Source: Bacillota bacterium (GTDB taxonomy: Bacteria > Bacillota > Clostridia > Peptostreptococcales > Anaerovoracaceae). Taken from it: DNA of 64,000 nucleotides. The translations under genes and the position numbers were made by a program. The stretch is taken from positions 1 through 64,000 of the forward strand of contig JAEZLP010000013.1 in NCBI GenBank assembly GCA_023415235.1, read 5' to 3'. Positions within the stretch are counted from its first letter, which is position 1. Each line of letters begins with the position of its first letter. The notes under the pieces were generated by a model that saw nothing but the letters and a program-made list of their open reading frames with translations, searched no databases and was not told the DNA's origin. Of this stretch, positions 1-8,366 are shown one piece after another.

Positions 1-56
1 CCCATGGACTCCCCGTGTAGATCTCGGTGGACACCCAAAAAAAAAAAAAAAAAAAG
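1..56. other. Probable Illumina adapter plus poly-A artefact at contig end
   Basis: Bases 15-30 read GTGTAGATCTCGGTGG, which matches from memory the reverse complement of the Illumina universal (P5) adapter. A few unmatched bases and a run of 19 A (37-55) follow, as expected when a read runs past the adapter. Translated, this part does not resemble the isoleucyl-tRNA synthetase that starts immediately after it. I infer that these bases are not genomic. Confidence 0.8.
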
Positions 57-2849
57 CAGGATATCGAGAAATACGGCATCAGAGAATTCAATCAGAAGTG
101 CAAGGAGTCCGTTTTCACTTATGAAAAGCAGTGGAGAGAGATGACGAAAAGAATGGGTTATCTGATCGATCTGGATCACCCATATATCACCTTGGACAAC
201 GATTATATCGAAAGCGGCTGGTGGATTCTGAAGGAATTCTTCAAGGCCGGATTGATTTACGAAGGGCACAAGATCCTTCCATACTGCCCAAGATGCGGAA
301 CAGGGCTTGCTTCTCACGAGGTGGCACTGGGCTACAAAGAGGTTAAGACGAATACTATCACCGCAAAATTCAAGAGAAAAGATGCGGACAACGAGTATTT
401 CCTGGCCTGGACAACAACTCCATGGACGCTGGCGTCCAACGTTGCATTAACCGTTGGCGCTGATATCGATTATATCAAAGCGGAACAGGATGGAAAGAAC
501 TATTATGTTGCAAAGGCTCTTGCGGACAAGGTCCTGGGAGCCGACTCCTACTCCGTTCTGGCCGAAATGAAGGGCAAGGATCTGGAATACATCGAATATG
601 AACAGCTCATGCCGTTTGTGCAGGTTGATAAAAAAGCATTTTATGTGACCTGCGCCGATTATGTCACCATTGAAGACGGTACCGGCATCGTCCATACCGC
701 GCCTGCTTTCGGTGAAGACGATTATAACACCGGTAAGAGATACGGATTGCCAGTACCGAATCCGGTTGACGAGCAGGGAAATTACACTGAAACTCCATGG
801 ACAGGCAGATTTGTGCTGGATCCGGAGCTTGACGTGGATATTATCAAGTGGCTGGCCACAGAAGACAAGATCTATGACAAGGAAAAGATGGAGCACAACT
901 ATCCCCACTGCTGGAGATGCGGAACTCCGCTGATCTACTATGCTAAGCCCAGCTGGTATATTGAGATGACCAAGCTGAAGGACCAGCTTGTGGCCAACAA
1001 CAATACGGTAAACTGGTTCCCGGATTTCGTAGGGGAAAAGCGTTTTGGAAACTGGCTTGAAAATGTCAACGACTGGGCGATTTCCCGGAACAGATACTGG
1101 GGAACTCCGATCAATATCTGGAGATGCGACTGCGGCCATCTGGAATCGATTGGCTCCAGAAAAGAGCTTGTAGAGAAGGCCATGGAAACCATTGACGAGA
1201 GCATAGAGCTTCACAGGCCTTATGTGGACGAGGTCCATATCAAGTGTGAAAAATGCGGCGGGACCATGAGCAGAATCCCTGAAGTCATGGACTGCTGGTT
1301 CGATAGCGGCGCTATGCCCTTTGCACAGCATCACTATCCCTTTGAAAATAAGGAACGCTTCGATGAGGAGCTTTTCCCGGCGGACTTCATCTGCGAGGGG
1401 ATCGATCAGACAAGAGGCTGGTTCTATTCTCTGATCGCAATTTCTACCTTTATCAAGGGCAAGTCGCCGTACCGCAATGTACTGGTCAACGATTTGGTTC
1501 TCGACAAGGACGGGAAGAAGATGTCCAAATCCAAGGGCAACACTGTGGATCCCTTCGAGCTCTTTGACAAATACGGAGCCGATGCGACGAGATGGTATCT
1601 CCTTTACACGTCTCCTGCCTGGTCGCCCACAAGATTCGACGAAGACGGCGTCATTGAAATCGTAAGCAAGTTCTTCGGAACTCTGAAGAATGTTTATAAT
1701 TTCTTTGTTTTATACTCAAACCAGGATGAGATCAATCCGAAGGAATTCTCAGTGGATTACAAGAGAAGACCGGAGCTTGACCGGTGGATCCTGTCCAAGT
1801 ACAACCGGCTGGTCAAGGAAGTCACCGAGGAGATGAACCGGTACGATCATATGAAATCTGTCAGGAAGATTCAGGAGTTTGTAACGGAGGATCTGTCCAA
1901 CTGGTATATCAGAAGAGCAAGAAGACGTTTCTGGGGAGAGGAACTGACGGAAGACAAGATGTCAGTCTATGCCACTACCTACGAAGTGCTTGTCGGTGTG
2001 GCACAGCTGGCCGCTCCGTTTGCTCCGTTCATCACCGATGAAATCTATACAAAGCTGACGGGCGAGGAATCCGTACATCTTTCCTTCTACCCGGTTTCCA
2101 AGGAAGAGTGCATCGACGATACCGTGGAAGCCAGAATGGATCTGGTTCGGGATCTGGTCGGACTGGGACGCGGAGCCAGGGAAAAGGAAAGAATCAAGGT
2201 AAGACAGCCGCTGCAGAAGATCCTGGTCGATGGAAAATATGAGAATCTGATTGGAGATATGGCGGAACTCATCAAAGAGGAACTTAACGTCAAGGAGGTT
2301 GTATTTGAAAAACAGCTTGATCAGTTTATGAATTTCGGACTGAAGCCCAACTTCAAGGTAGCAGGCCCGGCATTGGGCGGAAAGATCAAAGCCTTCGGCG
2401 CAGCTCTGGCCAAGGCGGATCCGGTTCAGATCGTGGATCAGCTTGAAGCCTCCGGGGAAGCGTGCCTGGTCATTGACGGAGAAGAGATCACCATAGCCAA
2501 GGATTTTGTGGACATTCAGATTTCAGCCAAGGAAGGCTTTACGGTTTCTATGGAGAACAATGTGTTTACCATACTGGATACCACAATCACCCCGGGATTA
2601 ATCTCCGAGGGACTGGCAAGAGAAATGATCTCGAAAATCCAGCAGTTGAGAAAGCAGCGGGACTTCCAAATGATGGACCAGATCAAGATTTTCTACAACG
2701 CGGACGACGACGTCAAGGCCGCTGTTGCGGAACACAGGGATTACATCATGAAGGAGACTCTTGCCGTTGAAATGAAAGCAATCGAGTCGGAGCTCGTGGA
2801 ATATGATCTCAATGGGCACAAGACGGGAATTGATGTAGAAAGAATTTAA
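57..2849 (+). CDS. ileS: Isoleucyl-tRNA synthetase, type 2, 5'-truncated
   Basis: This enzyme charges tRNA-Ile with isoleucine in the cytoplasm. The visible 930 residues start just after the usual HIGH region, so about 100 N-terminal residues including that motif are missing. The editing domain, a CPRCG and further CxxC zinc-type pairs, the WAISRNRYWG motif and the signature KMSKS (in DGKKMSKSKGN) are present, followed by the anticodon-binding domain and the long C-terminal extension typical of clostridial enzymes of about 1,030 residues. The sequence style is that of the eukaryote-like IleRS2 group, a group known for low mupirocin sensitivity. The truncation comes from the contig end and adapter, not from decay. 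A stem-loop terminator follows directly. Confidence 0.95.
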   Translation, partial: QDIEKYGIREFNQKCKESVFTYEKQWREMTKRMGYLIDLDHPYITLDNDYIESGWWILKEFFKAGLIYEGHKILPYCPRCGTGLASHEVALGYKEVKTNTITAKFKRKDADNEYFLAWTTTPWTLASNVALTVGADIDYIKAEQDGKNYYVAKALADKVLGADSYSVLAEMKGKDLEYIEYEQLMPFVQVDKKAFYVTCADYVTIEDGTGIVHTAPAFGEDDYNTGKRYGLPVPNPVDEQGNYTETPWTGRFVLDPELDVDIIKWLATEDKIYDKEKMEHNYPHCWRCGTPLIYYAKPSWYIEMTKLKDQLVANNNTVNWFPDFVGEKRFGNWLENVNDWAISRNRYWGTPINIWRCDCGHLESIGSRKELVEKAMETIDESIELHRPYVDEVHIKCEKCGGTMSRIPEVMDCWFDSGAMPFAQHHYPFENKERFDEELFPADFICEGIDQTRGWFYSLIAISTFIKGKSPYRNVLVNDLVLDKDGKKMSKSKGNTVDPFELFDKYGADATRWYLLYTSPAWSPTRFDEDGVIEIVSKFFGTLKNVYNFFVLYSNQDEINPKEFSVDYKRRPELDRWILSKYNRLVKEVTEEMNRYDHMKSVRKIQEFVTEDLSNWYIRRARRRFWGEELTEDKMSVYATTYEVLVGVAQLAAPFAPFITDEIYTKLTGEESVHLSFYPVSKEECIDDTVEARMDLVRDLVGLGRGAREKERIKVRQPLQKILVDGKYENLIGDMAELIKEELNVKEVVFEKQLDQFMNFGLKPNFKVAGPALGGKIKAFGAALAKADPVQIVDQLEASGEACLVIDGEEITIAKDFVDIQISAKEGFTVSMENNVFTILDTTITPGLISEGLAREMISKIQQLRKQRDFQMMDQIKIFYNADDDVKAAVAEHRDYIMKETLAVEMKAIESELVEYDLNGHKTGIDVERI

Positions 2850-2860
2850 TAAAAGGAATT

Positions 2861-2944
2861 GCACCTGTCAAGGTATATTCTCTGGGAAATCGCCGGCTTT
2901 GCCCGGAAGGTTTCCCAGGGAATCCTGACACGGTGCTTTTTTAT
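2861..2944 (+). terminator. Terminator of ileS
   Basis: A long two-part hairpin. The outer arms GCACCTGTCA and TGACACGGTGC pair with small bulges, the inner arms CTGGGAAA and TTTCCCAG pair, and a run of six T follows. It lies 12 bases after the ileS stop codon. Confidence 0.8.
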
Positions 2945-3032
2945 TCCGAAAGTAAAATCAAGCCATGCAATTTCCATTGCACTATAATGTTATCGGGCGA
3001 TTGAAACGAGGTGAACAAACGATTTTTCTGGC

Positions 3033-3198
3033 AAAAGCAAAGCCTTATTCCAAATGCTTTTGATCGATGTTCCAGAAGCTGAGTATCTTGTTTTCGAACA
3101 TGGGCCGTTCGATTACTTCCCCCGGCAGAATCATTTATTTTTTCTTTAATCCGGAGCGATTTTGGAAGTACATCAGACCGGTACGGAAGTCATCATAA
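3033..3198 (+). pseudogene. Remnant of a GyrI-like / AraC-type effector-binding domain gene
   Basis: One frame from 3033 to 3116 encodes a stretch ending in LLIDVPEAEYLVFEHGPFDY. A second frame, shifted by one base, runs from 3118 to the stop at 3198 and encodes SPGRIIYFFFNPERFWKYIR. In intact GyrI-like small-molecule binding domains, often fused to AraC-type regulators, these two blocks are parts of one domain separated by roughly 30 residues. The middle and all of the N-terminal part are missing and there is no start codon or ribosome binding site. I read it as a decayed C-terminal fragment. The rest of the ileS-to-3227 gap holds nothing else I can recognise. Confidence 0.7.
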
Positions 3199-3226
3199 TA
3201 TCCCTATCGGTTCAATATATCGGCCG

Positions 3227-4024
3227 CTATAGGAAGGAACAGGGGACGCCGGAGGCGCATTTTCCGCAGACCTCGCTGCCCTCGCTGTTCGGCTTGTTAT
3301 CATCAATGCCGCTGGTATAGGAGCTGCCAAACTCTTTATATCTTGCGGCATTTTTTTGACAGACCCGATAGCAGGCCGCTCGGTTGAAGCCTTCCGCAGT
3401 CAGGGCGCCGGAGGGGCAGCGGCTGATGCAGACCCCGCAGCGTCCGTTCTTTTTATAGCTGCAGTATTCTTCCTCCAATGGCTGATCCGGTTCTACGGGA
3501 AGATCGGTCACAATGGTTCCGTACCGTCCGCAGCAGCCATGTCTTGTAATCAGCATATTGTTGATGCCAAAGGTTCCCAGACCTGCGATTCTGGCCAAAT
3601 GGCGCTGGGACCAATTGCTGATCAGTTTGTTCTGATCAAAGGTAAAGGCTTCCGGCGTTACGACGCCTTGATATCCCATTGCGGATATTTCATCGATCAG
3701 ATAAGCGTTCATACTTCGGAACATAGCGTTGGTTTCTTCATAGGCCAGCGCCCATTGGGGAGAGGCGATATCACCTGCAAGGCGGTTCGTATCCGCAATT
3801 TCACGGGTGAAGGGGACGAAGTAAGCAACTACAACGGTAGCATTGGGAAGGACATCTGCAGGAAGCAGATGAGACGATGAAATCAAGGTTTTTAAGTCCA
3901 GGATATCCGGATGCCTTGCATCCGCAAAACCGACGAGGGGCTCCCCCCAGCTTGTTGCAATATCGGGCCTTTTTTCATATTCTTTTATGTAATTCTGAAT
4001 CATCTTCACGAAATGCGCTTTCAT
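3227..4024 (-). CDS. QueG-like iron-sulfur protein (epoxyqueuosine reductase-like)
   Basis: A 265-residue protein related to the epoxyqueuosine reductase (QueG) family, which in its best-known members uses cobalamin and two 4Fe-4S clusters. The C-terminal third has the ferredoxin-like cysteines: CGVCISRCP, then CYRVC, and a late CGKC followed by a C-terminal cysteine. The middle contains ARIAGLGTFGINNMLIT, a block typical of this family. It is shorter than true QueG (about 350 residues or more) and lacks HEAT-type repeats at the end, so a role in queuosine synthesis is not assured. The start may be the ATG at 4024 or the GTG just before it; AGAGAGG lies upstream of both. It stands alone, divergent from namA. 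Confidence 0.75.
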   Translation of the reverse strand: MKAHFVKMIQNYIKEYEKRPDIATSWGEPLVGFADARHPDILDLKTLISSSHLLPADVLPNATVVVAYFVPFTREIADTNRLAGDIASPQWALAYEETNAMFRSMNAYLIDEISAMGYQGVVTPEAFTFDQNKLISNWSQRHLARIAGLGTFGINNMLITRHGCCGRYGTIVTDLPVEPDQPLEEEYCSYKKNGRCGVCISRCPSGALTAEGFNRAACYRVCQKNAARYKEFGSSYTSGIDDNKPNSEGSEVCGKCASGVPCSFL

Positions 4025-4159
4025 CACAGAGTACCTCTCTTTTCCACTGGTGTACTCTTATTTTACCACACTTCCAAGCAACATACATCGCAGAACCTGC
4101 CTTGCGGGCAGAACTTAGTCCGTCCGTCCCTGCAGCACGGGAATACGGGAAAGGTTTTT

Positions 4160-4189
4160 TTGTTACAAACAGAATTAACTGGCTATAAT
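4160..4189 (+). promoter_or_regulatory. Sigma-A type promoter for namA
   Basis: TTGTTA (4160-4165), an 18-base spacer and a perfect TATAAT (4184-4189) lie about 30 bases before the namA start codon. Confidence 0.55.
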
Positions 4190-4218
4190 ATAAAGAAAGA
4201 TAACAGGGGGGATAGAAG

Positions 4219-5247
4219 ATGTCACATTTATTTTCTGAATACCATGTCAAGAACCTGACGCTGAAGAACAGGATCGTCATGCCTCCAATGTGCATGTACT
4301 GTGCGCCTGAGACCGGAACAGCCACCAAGTGGCATGTCATTCACTATGCGACCAGAGCGGTTGGCGGAACGGGACTGATCATCGTCGAAGCCACCGGCAT
4401 TTCACCCGAGGGAAGATTGACATCCAATGACCTTGGGATTTGGAACGATGATCAGATAGAAGGATTGTCCGAAATCGTCCGGGCCGTCCATGAATGCGGA
4501 GCCAGAATAGGAATCCAGCTCAATCACGGGGGCAGGAAATGCAAAGCGAAGGGCGTTGATATTGAAGCGCCGTCTGCAATCCCTTATGAAGACGGGGATC
4601 CTGTTCCGAAAGAAATGTCAAAGGAAGATATTTCAGACACAATTCAGGAATTCAGAAATGCTGCCCTTCGGGCAGAAAGGGCAGGCTTTGATCTGGTTCA
4701 GATCCACGCTGCCCATGGATATCTTCTCAATGAGTTTTTATCGCCGCTGACAAACAGAAGAACAGATGAATACGGAGGTTCTCCGGAAAACCGGGTACGG
4801 CTTCTCGGCGAGGTTCTGGATGTGGTGAGAGAGGTTTGGCCTGCTGAAAAGCCGATTGAAGTGCGAGTTACGGCGGAAGACTATCAAGAGGGAGGAAACC
4901 ACGCCGAGGATCTTGGTCTCATGCTGAACCTGGTCAAGAGTAAAGGCATCGATTCCGTTAATGTGAGCACCGGCGGTCTGGTTCCTGTCGTTCCTGCTGC
5001 TTTTCCGGGATATCAGATCCCTGCCGCATCCGTCATTAAAGAAATGACAGGTCTGCCTGTCACTGCAGGCGGTATGCTTTCCGACGCGGGAGAGGTGAAT
5101 CAGATCATTTCTGAACAGAAAGCCGACATGATCTATTTAGGCAGAGAGCTGCTCAGGAATCCTTATTGGCCTCTGAACGCCGCAAAAGAACTGAATTACG
5201 ACCTGGAATGGCCAAAGCAATACGAAAGGGCAAAACCCAGAAAATAA
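4219..5247 (+). CDS. namA: NADPH dehydrogenase NamA/YqjM-like (Old Yellow Enzyme family)
   Basis: An FMN-dependent ene-reductase of the Old Yellow Enzyme family that reduces activated C=C bonds with NADPH. The 342-residue length equals that of YqjM-type enzymes. Visible family blocks are the N-terminal NRIVMPPMCMYC with the cysteine that tunes FMN in YqjM, QLNHGGRK, the substrate-binding HAAHGYLLNEFLSPLTNRR, and DEYGGSPENR before the second half of the barrel; GRELLRNPYWPLNAA ends the FMN phosphate site. It starts at an ATG preceded by GGGGGG. Its substrate in the cell is unknown; stress defence against electrophiles is the usual proposal for this family. Confidence 0.92.
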   Translation: MSHLFSEYHVKNLTLKNRIVMPPMCMYCAPETGTATKWHVIHYATRAVGGTGLIIVEATGISPEGRLTSNDLGIWNDDQIEGLSEIVRAVHECGARIGIQLNHGGRKCKAKGVDIEAPSAIPYEDGDPVPKEMSKEDISDTIQEFRNAALRAERAGFDLVQIHAAHGYLLNEFLSPLTNRRTDEYGGSPENRVRLLGEVLDVVREVWPAEKPIEVRVTAEDYQEGGNHAEDLGLMLNLVKSKGIDSVNVSTGGLVPVVPAAFPGYQIPAASVIKEMTGLPVTAGGMLSDAGEVNQIISEQKADMIYLGRELLRNPYWPLNAAKELNYDLEWPKQYERAKPRK

Positions 5248-5300
5248 ATACAGAGAGTTATTACAATCATGAAAACAGGGGGCGGGCTTTTAGAGAAAAT

Positions 5301-5921
5301 ATGAGGGAATATAAGAGGATCCCAAATCACATTGGTGTGATCCCTGATGGAAACCGAAGATGGGCAATGGTTAGGGGGATGGAGAGAAAAGAAGGGTATC
5401 GCTATGGAATCAACCCGGGGTTCCAGCTCTATGAGCTTTGTTCGGACCTGGGGGTCAAGGAGCTGACCTTGTACGGCTTTACCGTGGACAATACCAAGCG
5501 GCCGGCAGCTCAGAAGGAGGCGTTTCAGAAGGCCTGTGTAGATGCAGTGATGGAATTGACGAGACGGGACGCAGAGCTTCTGGTGATTGGGAACACAGAC
5601 TCACCGTGCTTTCCCAGAGAGTTGATCCCCTTTACAAACCGTGTGAAATTCGGAGAGGGAAAGATCAAAGTCAACTTCCTTGTGAATTATGGCTGGGACT
5701 GGGATCTCAACCATAGCGGCGGACCGGCGTCCAAGGATATTTCCAAAATGGATCTCATTATTCGCTGGGGAGGCAGAAGAAGGCTCAGCGGATTTCTTCC
5801 GATCCAATCCGTATACGCCGATATATACGTGCTTGACGAGTTATGGCCGGATTTCTGCCCTGAGCAGTTTTACAGGGCGCTGGAATGGTACCAGACCCAG
5901 GATACGACTTTGGGGGGCTGA
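5301..5921 (+). CDS. UppS-like cis-prenyltransferase family protein
   Basis: A 206-residue member of the undecaprenyl diphosphate synthase (Z-prenyltransferase) family. It shows the N-terminal IPDGNRRWAM with the catalytic Asp, then LTLYGFTVDNTKRP, and near the end DLIIRWGGRRRLSGFLPIQS with the conserved Arg residues that bind the allylic diphosphate. Canonical UppS has about 230-250 residues and a short GH-type motif after the first block; here that place reads GYRYGIN. The ORF is open further upstream into namA, but the ATG at 5301 places the start just before the family's first motif. Product chain length, or even synthase activity, is uncertain. It follows namA closely and is probably co-transcribed with it. 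Confidence 0.75.
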   Translation: MREYKRIPNHIGVIPDGNRRWAMVRGMERKEGYRYGINPGFQLYELCSDLGVKELTLYGFTVDNTKRPAAQKEAFQKACVDAVMELTRRDAELLVIGNTDSPCFPRELIPFTNRVKFGEGKIKVNFLVNYGWDWDLNHSGGPASKDISKMDLIIRWGGRRRLSGFLPIQSVYADIYVLDELWPDFCPEQFYRALEWYQTQDTTLGG

Positions 5922-5922
5922 A

Positions 5923-6022
5923 AAAGCAATTTGCATGGCTTCGCGCTACGACAAAATTAGATACGATACTGAATCAAGTATACAATATTCCTGTCGAAAT
6001 TCTACGATGAATAAATTGCTTT
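5923..6022 (+). other. Long nested inverted repeat between genes
   Basis: Arms AAAGCAATTT (5923-5932) and AAATTGCTTT (6013-6022) are exact inverted copies. Nested inside are CGACA/TGTCG (5949/5992) and ATACT/AGTAT (about 5966/5977). No T-run follows, so it is not a simple terminator. It could be an mRNA-stabilising fold or a small mobile palindrome. Nothing else is recognisable in the 5922-6082 gap. Confidence 0.45.
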
Positions 6023-6082
6023 CACTATACTTTTATGTTAAATTGGTTGCATAATACACGTTAAGAAAAGGAATATTCAGAA

Positions 6083-7222
6083 ATGAAAAAGCTTCTGATT
6101 ATAGTGATTGAGGGTTGCTCACTGGAGTATATTTCCCTGGAAAACACGCCTAATATCTATCGTATCGCAAGGGACGGCTTTTGCAAGTGCGTAAAAGCTG
6201 CTGTGCCGACCCTGTATAATGTGAATTATGCGTCGATGCTGACCGGGAAATTCCCCTGCGAACATGGAATCATTGGGAATTCCGTTTACGATCCAAAGAC
6301 CGGCGAAGCTGTGTTCCTTGATGAGATAAACTTAAGCAAAACGGGAACGATTATGGATTATATGCATAAAAAAGGGGCATCAACCGCCATACTTTCGGTC
6401 AGAAGCGAAGTACTGGAGAATTTGGGGCGAAATGTGGACTTCGGGATCAGCGTGGAGAAGCCGAAGGATATCTTGATCCGTTATCTGGACATGCCGGAAC
6501 CTCCTCCAGTGGAAAGCCTTCAGGCAGCCACATGGATTCTTGACGCATGCTTCAGGCTGATCAGGAAAAATGCCATTGATGCGGTATACTGCGCCACAAA
6601 CGACTTCATGATGAGGCATTATCCTCCGGATTCCAGGGAAGCGCTCATGCATATGAAAAAGATCGACGAATGGCTGGGAAAGATTTATGATCTGGATCAT
6701 GAAAGGGAAATCTACATTACAGGTGGTTACGGCATGAACAGCAAGCCGCATCTGATCAATCTGCAGGCGGTGCTGGACAAGAACGGTTTTGACGTCTACT
6801 GCCATTCTCCGTATCGGGATAGATGCGCTGAAACCGGCGCCGGAAAGGAAAAAGAAGAAAAACCAGCGAATCAGAGCGGAATGAGATTTCTTTATCTTAG
6901 GGAAGGTCAGAGAGGGAAAATGCAGGAACTGCTTTCATTCCTTGAAGCTTCCCCTTATGTGGATATCGTAAGCCCCAGAGAGGAAGCGTCCAAACGATTC
7001 AATCTGCCTCCGGATCTTATTGGGGATTATCTGGTTTCTGCGGCGGATGGATTCCTGTTTGCCGATTTTGACGGCGAGGAGATGGAATTGGCGGAAAGCC
7101 GCTCCAACGGCTCCCTTCTTGAGCGGGCTATCCCTCTCATAGCGGTCAATGCAGCCGAAGTGCCTGAAAAATACAGGTACAGTAGAGACATTGTAAAAAT
7201 CATCATGGAATCCGACGCTTGA
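6083..7222 (+). CDS. Alkaline-phosphatase-superfamily phosphodiesterase-like protein, altered metal site
   Basis: A 379-residue protein of the type I phosphodiesterase / nucleotide pyrophosphatase group, closest in layout to phosphonoacetate hydrolases. The block VPTLYNVNYASMLTGKFP carries the Thr expected to act as nucleophile, followed by EHGIIGN. NDFMMRHYPP supplies an Asp and His pair of one metal site. Two expected metal ligands differ: the N-terminal Asp after the first strand reads IEGCS (Glu), and the DHG motif reads GGYGMNSK (Gly-Tyr instead of Asp-His). It may therefore bind one metal, use another substrate or be inactive. It starts at an ATG with AAAGGA upstream and is followed by rlmN after 40 bases. 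Confidence 0.75.
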   Translation: MKKLLIIVIEGCSLEYISLENTPNIYRIARDGFCKCVKAAVPTLYNVNYASMLTGKFPCEHGIIGNSVYDPKTGEAVFLDEINLSKTGTIMDYMHKKGASTAILSVRSEVLENLGRNVDFGISVEKPKDILIRYLDMPEPPPVESLQAATWILDACFRLIRKNAIDAVYCATNDFMMRHYPPDSREALMHMKKIDEWLGKIYDLDHEREIYITGGYGMNSKPHLINLQAVLDKNGFDVYCHSPYRDRCAETGAGKEKEEKPANQSGMRFLYLREGQRGKMQELLSFLEASPYVDIVSPREEASKRFNLPPDLIGDYLVSAADGFLFADFDGEEMELAESRSNGSLLERAIPLIAVNAAEVPEKYRYSRDIVKIIMESDA

Positions 7223-7262
7223 ATGCATAATCCGGGTTTCACGGGGTTTTTTGAGGGTATCA

Positions 7263-8321
7263 ATGAAGAAAGATTTAACAAGTTTAAACATAAAAGAGAT
7301 GGAGCTATTTCTGGAAAGCCTGGGAGAAAAGAGATTCCGTGCAAAGCAGATCTTTCAATGGATTTGCAAGGGCGCGTCAGGCTTCGACGAAATGACAAAT
7401 CTGTCTTCCGAACTCAGGGACAAGTTGTCGGTGAACGCTGAAATCAGAAAGCTTCGGATTCTGGCGGTTCAAAAATCTGAAAAGGACGGAACCAGAAAGT
7501 ACTTATTTGGCCTGGAAGATGGCAATTCCATTGAAAGCGTATTCATGAAGTATAAATTCGGAAATACGGTTTGCATCTCCTCCCAGGCTGGCTGCCGAAT
7601 GGGGTGCAGCTTTTGCGCTTCGGCAATCAACGGGCTGCAGAGAAACCTTACCGCCGGTGAACTGGTAGACCAGATCCTGTCCATTGAAAAGGATACGGGG
7701 GAGAAAGTCGGAAATATAGTTGTTATGGGCACAGGAGAACCCCTTGACAACTATGAGAACCTTTCCAAATTTATTGAGATGATTCATGATAAGAGTGGAC
7801 TGAATATCGGGATGAGGAGTATCACCGTGTCCACTTGCGGTCTGGTTCCCAGAATGCTGGACATAGCCGGGGATTTTCCCCAGATCAACCTTGCGGTATC
7901 CCTGCATGCTCCCAATGACGCAATCAGGAACAAGATGATGCCGATCAGCAAAAGATATCCGATGGACCAACTACTTGAGGCATGCCGCCGGCATGTAGCT
8001 ATGACCGGAAGAAGGATCACCTTCGAGTATGCTCTGGTAAAAGGTTTGAACGACAGCGACAAAAACGCCGAAGAACTGGCTGCAAAGCTGCGTGGAATGA
8101 ATTGCCATGTGAATCTCATCCCGTTGAACCGTGTGGCCGAAACCGGACTGTATGGGACGGAGCGGACAGACGCGGAACACTTTCGCGGAATTCTGGAGAA
8201 GCGGGGAATTCAGGTTACCATAAGAAGGGAATTGGGCAGTGATATCGATGCGGCCTGTGGGCAGCTAAGATTAAAAAATCAGGGAAATCAGTTTCCCGAC
8301 TTGCCCGTGATAGGCTCTTAG
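7263..8321 (+). CDS. rlmN: 23S rRNA (adenine2503-C2)-methyltransferase RlmN
   Basis: A radical SAM enzyme that methylates C2 of A2503 in 23S rRNA and, in E. coli, A37 of some tRNAs. The radical SAM cysteines are in CRMGCSFCAS at about residue 117. GNIVVMGTGEPLDNYEN and SVSTCGLVP follow, and DIDAACGQL near the C-terminus carries the methyl-carrying cysteine that marks RlmN/Cfr. Length is 352 residues, normal for the family. I chose the ATG at 7263 because TGAGGG lies six bases before it; a TTG four codons upstream overlaps that site. It probably shares a transcript with the preceding gene. Confidence 0.96.
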   Translation: MKKDLTSLNIKEMELFLESLGEKRFRAKQIFQWICKGASGFDEMTNLSSELRDKLSVNAEIRKLRILAVQKSEKDGTRKYLFGLEDGNSIESVFMKYKFGNTVCISSQAGCRMGCSFCASAINGLQRNLTAGELVDQILSIEKDTGEKVGNIVVMGTGEPLDNYENLSKFIEMIHDKSGLNIGMRSITVSTCGLVPRMLDIAGDFPQINLAVSLHAPNDAIRNKMMPISKRYPMDQLLEACRRHVAMTGRRITFEYALVKGLNDSDKNAEELAAKLRGMNCHVNLIPLNRVAETGLYGTERTDAEHFRGILEKRGIQVTIRRELGSDIDAACGQLRLKNQGNQFPDLPVIGS

Positions 8322-8329
8322 TGTATAAT
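8301..8329 (+). promoter_or_regulatory. Promoter for the small P-loop gene
   Basis: TTGCCC (8301-8306), exactly 17 bases, then a perfect TATAAT (8324-8329), overlapping the end of rlmN and about 40 bases before the next start codon. Confidence 0.6.
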
Positions 8330-8366
8330 GAGTTAAAACTCAAATTAATTTAAGGGGGCGATTAAT

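Noticed and set aside
27..56. Lys-rich N-terminus predicted for IleRS from the GTG at 27
   Set aside because: The six Lys codons come from the poly-A tail of adapter read-through and have no counterpart in the family.
447..1334. Minus-strand ORF of 295 codons inside ileS
   Set aside because: It lies wholly antisense to a conserved coding region, has no domain or ribosome site, and is a shadow of ileS codon usage.
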